Assembly (NCBI RefSeq): GCF_016785085.1
Contig: NZ_JAENHO010000009.1
Location: 124,001-188,000 of the forward strand
DNA length: 64,000 nt
Reading direction: 5' to 3'
Source: Paractinoplanes lichenicola
GTDB taxonomy: Bacteria; Actinomycetota; Actinomycetes; Mycobacteriales; Micromonosporaceae
The notes beneath the pieces were generated by a model. The model was given only the letters and a program-made list of their open reading frames with translations, made no database searches and was not told the DNA's origin. The position numbers and the translations under genes were made by a program. Position 1 is the stretch's first letter. Each line of letters opens with the position of its first letter. Of the stretch, positions 59,570-64,000 are shown piece after piece.

Positions 59570-61251
59570 GTCACCGTCCAGATGAGGGTGAGGACGCTGG
59601 TGGCCGTCACGGTGGTGGCCGTCGCGGTGACGGTGTAGGCGCCGGCTGTCGTCGGCGTCCCGGAGATGGTGTTGGTCACCGCGTTGTAGGTCAGGCCGGG
59701 CGGCAGGCCGGTCACCGTGATCACCGGGCTCAGGCCCAGCAGCGCCCCGTTGGTGGCCAGCGTCATCGACGCCGCCGTGCCCCGGGCGGTGGTGCGGTCC
59801 GGCGCGGTCAGGGCGGGCGCCGTGAAGATCAGCGAGCTGGTGGTGTTGACCAGGACGACGATCCGCTGGCTGGCCGTGCCGGCGGTGCCGCCGAGGCCGT
59901 CGGTGACGGTGATCGTGGGCAGGAACCGGCCCGAGACGTTGACCTTGTCCTTGATCATGCCGTTGTTCTTGTTGATCGTCACGCCGGCCGGCAGGCCGGT
60001 GGCCGAGTAGCTGTACTTCCCGTCGCCGCCCGCGCCCACCGCGGTCAGGCTGAGTTGGTCACCCAGGTTGATCGACTGGTTGGCCAGGGGGTTGAGGGTG
60101 ACCGCCGGATACACCGTATGGGTGTAGGTGCCACTGCCCGGGATGCCGTTCTGGTCGGTGGCGGTGACCGTCGGGGCGAAGGTGCCGGCGTCGGTGACCG
60201 TGCCGGTGATCGCCCCGGTGGAGTTGTCGATCGTGAGCCCCGGCGCGAGCGTGGACGAGCCATAGACGTACGGGCCGACGCCGTTGGCCGCGGTGGCCTG
60301 CAGGCTGACCGCCTCGCCGATGTGGTTGCCGGTGTTGGGCGGCATCGTCACCGTGGGCGGCAGCACGACGGTGAACGTGATGTTCGCGGTGTCGCTGCGG
60401 TTCAGCTTGTCGGTGACGGTCGTGGTGGCCGGGGTGATGCCGGCCGCGGTCGGGGTGCCGGTGATCAGGCCGCCCGTCGTCATCGTCAGGCCGGCCGGCA
60501 GCTTGCTCACGGTCCAGGTGTTGGGCAGCTGACCGCCGCGCGCCTCCAGCTGGGCCGAGGCCGGGGTGCCCCGATAGAACGTGATCGCGGTGGTCATCAC
60601 GGTCGGCGACGGCCGCTTGAGGTCGAAGCTGGGTTCGGGGGCCCGCGAGACCAGCGTCGAGGTGACGTACGCGCAGGTGTTGGCGGGGATGCCGGCGGTC
60701 GTGGCGCACGAGTTGTCGGGCCAGGTGACCAGCACGACCGCCCGGAAGAACTTGAGGATCTTGGTCTTGTCGGCCGGTTCCGCGCTCTTGCCGACCGGAT
60801 AGACGCAGGCGCCCGAGCTCGACGTCAGATAGACCTCGCAGGCCCCGACATAGATCATCCGGGTGTACGCGGTGCCCTCGACGGTCGTGACCTGGGCCGC
60901 GGTCGAGATCGGGGCGTCGGCGCCGTCGGTGGTGAGCACCGCGCTGTCCTCGTCCCGCCCGACCTGCATCGTCGCCAGGTAGGGCTTGACGATGGCGGGG
61001 GCGGCCGCGAACTGGTCCTCGCCGGCCTGCTGGCCGTGCCCGCTCAGCAGCGAGCTGCCCTTGAGCCCGCGCACCTGCTCCATGGCGGTGTCGGCGACCT
61101 GGATGGCGGCCTGCCGGGTGCGCTGCTTGTTGACGCTCTGCAGGCTGTTGACGAAGAACGGGGTGGCGGAGAGCAGCGTGATGGCCAGGACGGCGAGTGC
61201 GACGATGATCTCGACGAAGGTGAATCCCTCGTCGTTCTCCGTATCGCCCAT
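59566..61251 (-). CDS. PilV-like prepilin with Ig-like (He_PIG) repeats
   Basis: A 561-residue prepilin. The N-terminal cleavage site is NDEG|FTFVEIIVALAVLAIT, with Glu5. A globular pilin part to about residue 210 (Cys in YVGACEVYL, SGACVYPVG) is followed by four or five Ig-like repeats of the PIG type (LPAGLTMTTGGLITGTPTAAG, GLTIDNSTGAITGTVTDAG, LPAGVTINKNNGMI). ATG 61251 has GAGGAGGG 6 bases upstream. It starts the operon, behind a WhiG/FliA-like promoter. The Ig domains suggest adhesion. Confidence 0.85.
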   Translation of the reverse strand: MGDTENDEGFTFVEIIVALAVLAITLLSATPFFVNSLQSVNKQRTRQAAIQVADTAMEQVRGLKGSSLLSGHGQQAGEDQFAAAPAIVKPYLATMQVGRDEDSAVLTTDGADAPISTAAQVTTVEGTAYTRMIYVGACEVYLTSSSGACVYPVGKSAEPADKTKILKFFRAVVLVTWPDNSCATTAGIPANTCAYVTSTLVSRAPEPSFDLKRPSPTVMTTAITFYRGTPASAQLEARGGQLPNTWTVSKLPAGLTMTTGGLITGTPTAAGITPATTTVTDKLNRSDTANITFTVVLPPTVTMPPNTGNHIGEAVSLQATAANGVGPYVYGSSTLAPGLTIDNSTGAITGTVTDAGTFAPTVTATDQNGIPGSGTYTHTVYPAVTLNPLANQSINLGDQLSLTAVGAGGDGKYSYSATGLPAGVTINKNNGMIKDKVNVSGRFLPTITVTDGLGGTAGTASQRIVVLVNTTSSLIFTAPALTAPDRTTARGTAASMTLATNGALLGLSPVITVTGLPPGLTYNAVTNTISGTPTTAGAYTVTATATTVTATSVLTLIWTVT

Positions 61252-61271
61252 ACCCACCCTCCTCACCGTGC

Positions 61272-61298
61272 TCATCGGCAGCGGGCAGGGGGCACTTA
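61272..61298 (-). promoter_or_regulatory. WhiG/FliA-type promoter of the prepilin operon
   Basis: On the minus strand TAAG (61295-61298), a 15-base spacer and GCCGATGA (61272-61279) match the motility/sporulation sigma consensus TAAA-N15-GCCGATAA at 10 of 12 defined positions. The expected transcript starts a few bases before the ribosome binding site, so the leader is very short. Confidence 0.55.
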
Positions 61299-61368
61299 GC
61301 CGATTCGGACATTTTGGTTGTCGGCCCCCAACGATTTGAGCGCTGGTCGGCATCGGTAGGTTCCAGGG

Positions 61369-61980
61369 GTGGTACGAGCTCTCGACGACGCGCAGCCGCC
61401 CGCCGACACGGTCTCGCTGGAGCACTTCAGCGGGCTCTACGAGGCCAAGGACGACCCGTGGGACGTCGCGGTCAGCTGGCACAACCAGCGCAAATACGCG
61501 GTCACCGTGGCCAGCCTGCCGCGCGAGCGCTATCGCCGCTGCTACGAGCCGGGCGCCTCGATCGGGCTCCTTACCCGGCTGCTGGCCGCGCGGTGCGATG
61601 AGGTGCTGGCCGTCGACAGCGTGCCGTCCGCGGTCGAGCAGGCCCGCGAGACAGTCAAAGACCTTCCCCACGTACGGGTGGAGGTGGCGAATCTTCCCGC
61701 CGAGCTCCCGGATCCGGCGTTCGACCTGATCGTCGTGGGCGACCTGCTGTATTACTTCTCGGCGGCCGACCTCGCGGCGGCGCTGGACGGCTTCGTGCGG
61801 CTGCTCGAGCCCGACGGCGACCTCGTGTCCGTGCACTTCCGCGATCGGGGCAACGGCGGGAACTACGACGGGTTCCAGGTCAGCGCGGCCCTCTCCGCTG
61901 TTGAGGGGCTTACAAGGGTCGTGCGGCACGAGGACGAGTGGTTCGTGCTCGACGTGTTCCGGCGCACAGTGCCGGTGTAA
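61369..61980 (+). CDS. class I SAM-dependent methyltransferase, NodS-like
   Basis: A 203-residue enzyme. SAM-binding motifs: [19 protein letters not shown] (motif I), [14 protein letters not shown] (motif II) and [17 protein letters not shown]. The pattern, with [20 protein letters not shown] at the front, fits the NodS-like family that methylates amino sugars or small molecules. GTG 61369 is the start. It is divergent from the prepilin operon and 23 bases ahead of the flavin oxidoreductase, so probably co-transcribed with it. Confidence 0.85.
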   Translation: MVRALDDAQPPADTVSLEHFSGLYEAKDDPWDVAVSWHNQRKYAVTVASLPRERYRRCYEPGASIGLLTRLLAARCDEVLAVDSVPSAVEQARETVKDLPHVRVEVANLPAELPDPAFDLIVVGDLLYYFSAADLAAALDGFVRLLEPDGDLVSVHFRDRGNGGNYDGFQVSAALSAVEGLTRVVRHEDEWFVLDVFRRTVPV

Positions 61981-62003
61981 GGAGCGCGGAGTACGTTCGA
62001 GGA

Positions 62004-62988
<985 letters not shown>

Positions 62989-62999
<11 letters not shown>

Positions 63000-63127
63000 T
63001 TCCCAGACAGTGGTCGTTCGGGTCCAAAGCCGTGCGCGCCGGCGCCTGATTCCCCGACAGTGGTCGTTCGGATCCAAGCCGTGCGCGCCGGCGCCTGATT
63101 CCCAGATAGTGGTCGTTCGGATCCAAA
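62989..63127. repeat. 50-bp tandem repeat, about 2.8 units, starting at a stop codon
   Basis: GGCGCCTGATTCCC recurs at 62991, 63041 and 63090 (periods 50 and 49). Each unit continues with CAGTGGTCGTTCGG and TCCAA. The first unit contains the last codons and TGA of the LLM gene. Confidence 0.85.
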
Positions 63128-63452
63128 ATGGATATTCAGGTTTGTGTCAGCTGGGCGACAGTTAGATATCGAAAACTGTCGAACGGTCCGTTCTGGGGTG
63201 TTCATCATCACCCGAAACTCCTTTGTTTCAATGGGTGAAACACTGCGTCACGAGAACCTGAAAAATGTGACCCCGGTCGCCGTATAAATCGGGCGATTAC
63301 TGCATCATTACGACGGCCGATCGCCGCTGTGACCTGCGCGTCCGTACCGAGAGTTGCCGGGCGGGAAACCACGCCGCGCCGCTTGCCCCTAAGATCCTTT
63401 GAATTCGGAGAATGCATTCTGAGCTGACGTGGCCGAGGGGTGGAGTGAAGCT
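63128..63452. promoter_or_regulatory. promoter region of the YceI gene with two palindromes
   Basis: No gene is visible here. The stretch is distinctly less GC-rich than its surroundings. GAACGG-T-CCGTTC (63181-63193) and TGTTTCA-ATGGG-TGAAACA (63224-63242) are perfect inverted repeats, likely operators. The YceI gene start follows with GGAG 7 bases before it. Confidence 0.5.
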
Positions 63453-64000
63453 ATGGTCGACCGACCGATCCGTGAGTGGAACGGGCTGACCATTCCCGAC
63501 CCGGGTATGTACAAATTGGACGAGGCTCACAAGCGGCTCGGATTCCACGCCCAGCACATGATGGTGAGCCCGGTCCGCGGCGAATTCGCCCGGGGCAGCG
63601 CGACCATCTTCGTCGCCGAGGACCCCGCCCGCTCGTCGGTCACCGCCACCATCGACGCCACGAGCCTCAACACGCACAACCCCGACCGCGACACCCACCT
63701 CTCCAGCGCCGACTTCCTCGACGTGCAGAAATATCCGACCCTCGAATACCGCAGCACCGGGGTCGAATGGCAGGAGAACAATGACGCGATCTTCCTGTGG
63801 GCCCGGCTGCGCAACAACCCGCTGTCCCGCCGCCCCAACGCCGCCAACCTGCCCGCGGCCAAGCCGAGCGGCAAGTTCGTGGTCCACGGCCTGCTCACGA
63901 TCAAGGACGTGACCCGCCAGATCGACCTCAACGTCGAATACGGCGGCGCGCGCCGCGACCCGTACGGGCGCGACATCTTCGGCTTCAGCGCGTGGGCCGA
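63453..64000 (+). CDS. YceI family protein, 3' partial
   Basis: ATG 63453 (GTGGAGTGAAGCT upstream) opens a frame that runs off the window after 182 residues. It reads GMYKLDEAHKRLGFHAQHMM, DEDPARSS-like AEDPARSSVTATIDATSLNT, RDTHLSSADFLDVQKYPTLE and FVVHGLLTIKDVTRQIDLNV, the lipocalin-like fold of YceI proteins, which bind isoprenoid-like or amphiphilic ligands. There is no signal peptide, so this is the cytoplasmic actinobacterial type. The end is not visible. Confidence 0.9.
   Translation, partial: MVDRPIREWNGLTIPDPGMYKLDEAHKRLGFHAQHMMVSPVRGEFARGSATIFVAEDPARSSVTATIDATSLNTHNPDRDTHLSSADFLDVQKYPTLEYRSTGVEWQENNDAIFLWARLRNNPLSRRPNAANLPAAKPSGKFVVHGLLTIKDVTRQIDLNVEYGGARRDPYGRDIFGFSAWA

Noticed and set aside
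61305-61335. A second WhiG/FliA-like site (CTCA ... GCCGACAA) upstream of the prepilin operon
   Set aside because: The spacer is only 11 bases, too short; the site at 61272-61298 has the correct 15.

Overview
The window is very GC-rich (roughly 70-72 %) and reads as a chromosome segment of a filamentous actinomycete. Several features point to Micromonosporaceae, most probably Actinoplanes or a close relative: the strong excess of the word CGTACG, a CebR-type cellulose operator, secreted plant-polymer hydrolases, class-III pilin-like genes with a WhiG/FliA-type promoter, and BTAD/AfsR and NarL-type regulators. No rRNA, tRNA, CRISPR array, complete insertion sequence, prophage or replication origin was recognised.

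Layout. 1-6.5 kb: a membrane-tethered STAND-type ATPase cut by the window edge, a DUF3159 membrane protein behind an iron-box-like sequence, a cupin-TetR operon next to a 540-bp region with five copies of one operator palindrome, CsbD, a SnoaL-like protein and a DUF4232 lipoprotein. 6.8-16.9 kb: a DUF3455 secreted protein; an ECF sigma/anti-sigma/ABC cassette; a frameshifted DUF4265 gene; a NarL-type two-component pair; a 167-bp MITE-like element; membrane and secreted proteins of unknown function; a DsbA-like protein and a PNPOx-fold protein. 16.9-24.3 kb: a large secreted GH2 enzyme divergent from a second ECF sigma/anti-sigma/ABC cassette. 24.3-29.9 kb: a conserved hypothetical, an alpha/beta hydrolase and an unusual two-component locus made of one intact kinase, one apparent pseudo-kinase, one sensor-only paralogue and a divergent response regulator. 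29.9-30.9 kb: repeats only.

30.9-36.9 kb: chloroperoxidase-type hydrolase, anchored trypsin-like protease, DrrAB-type exporter, NlpC/P60 endopeptidase. 37.4-40.6 kb: a pectin/hemicellulose island (SGNH esterase-CBM2 and pectinesterase behind a perfect CebR operator, convergent with a rhamnogalacturonan acetylesterase; the second MITE copy sits between them). 41-50.4 kb: AfsR-like regulator, universal stress protein, SAM methyltransferase, secreted ricin-type lectin, GntR/TetR-like regulator divergent from an ABC exporter, Mth938-like protein. 50.4-53.4 kb: a rifampin phosphotransferase (rph) with a rifamycin-associated element upstream. 53.5-55.6 kb: two degenerate tandem arrays around a 90-residue membrane protein. 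55.6-61.3 kb: GH9 lipoprotein and a three-gene prepilin-like operon fused to lectin and Ig-like domains. 61.4-64 kb: methyltransferase, LLM flavin oxidoreductase and a truncated YceI gene.

Themes. (1) Sensing and export: two parallel sigma/anti-sigma/ABC operons, two NarL-type two-component loci and several regulator/exporter pairs. (2) Plant-polymer use: GH2, GH9, pectinesterase, two SGNH esterases, a lectin. (3) Antibiotic response: rph, DrrAB, GntR-ABC. (4) Unusually many intergenic tandem duplications, several beginning at the stop codon of the upstream gene, and two copies of an IS5-like MITE inserted at overlapping stop codons of convergent genes.
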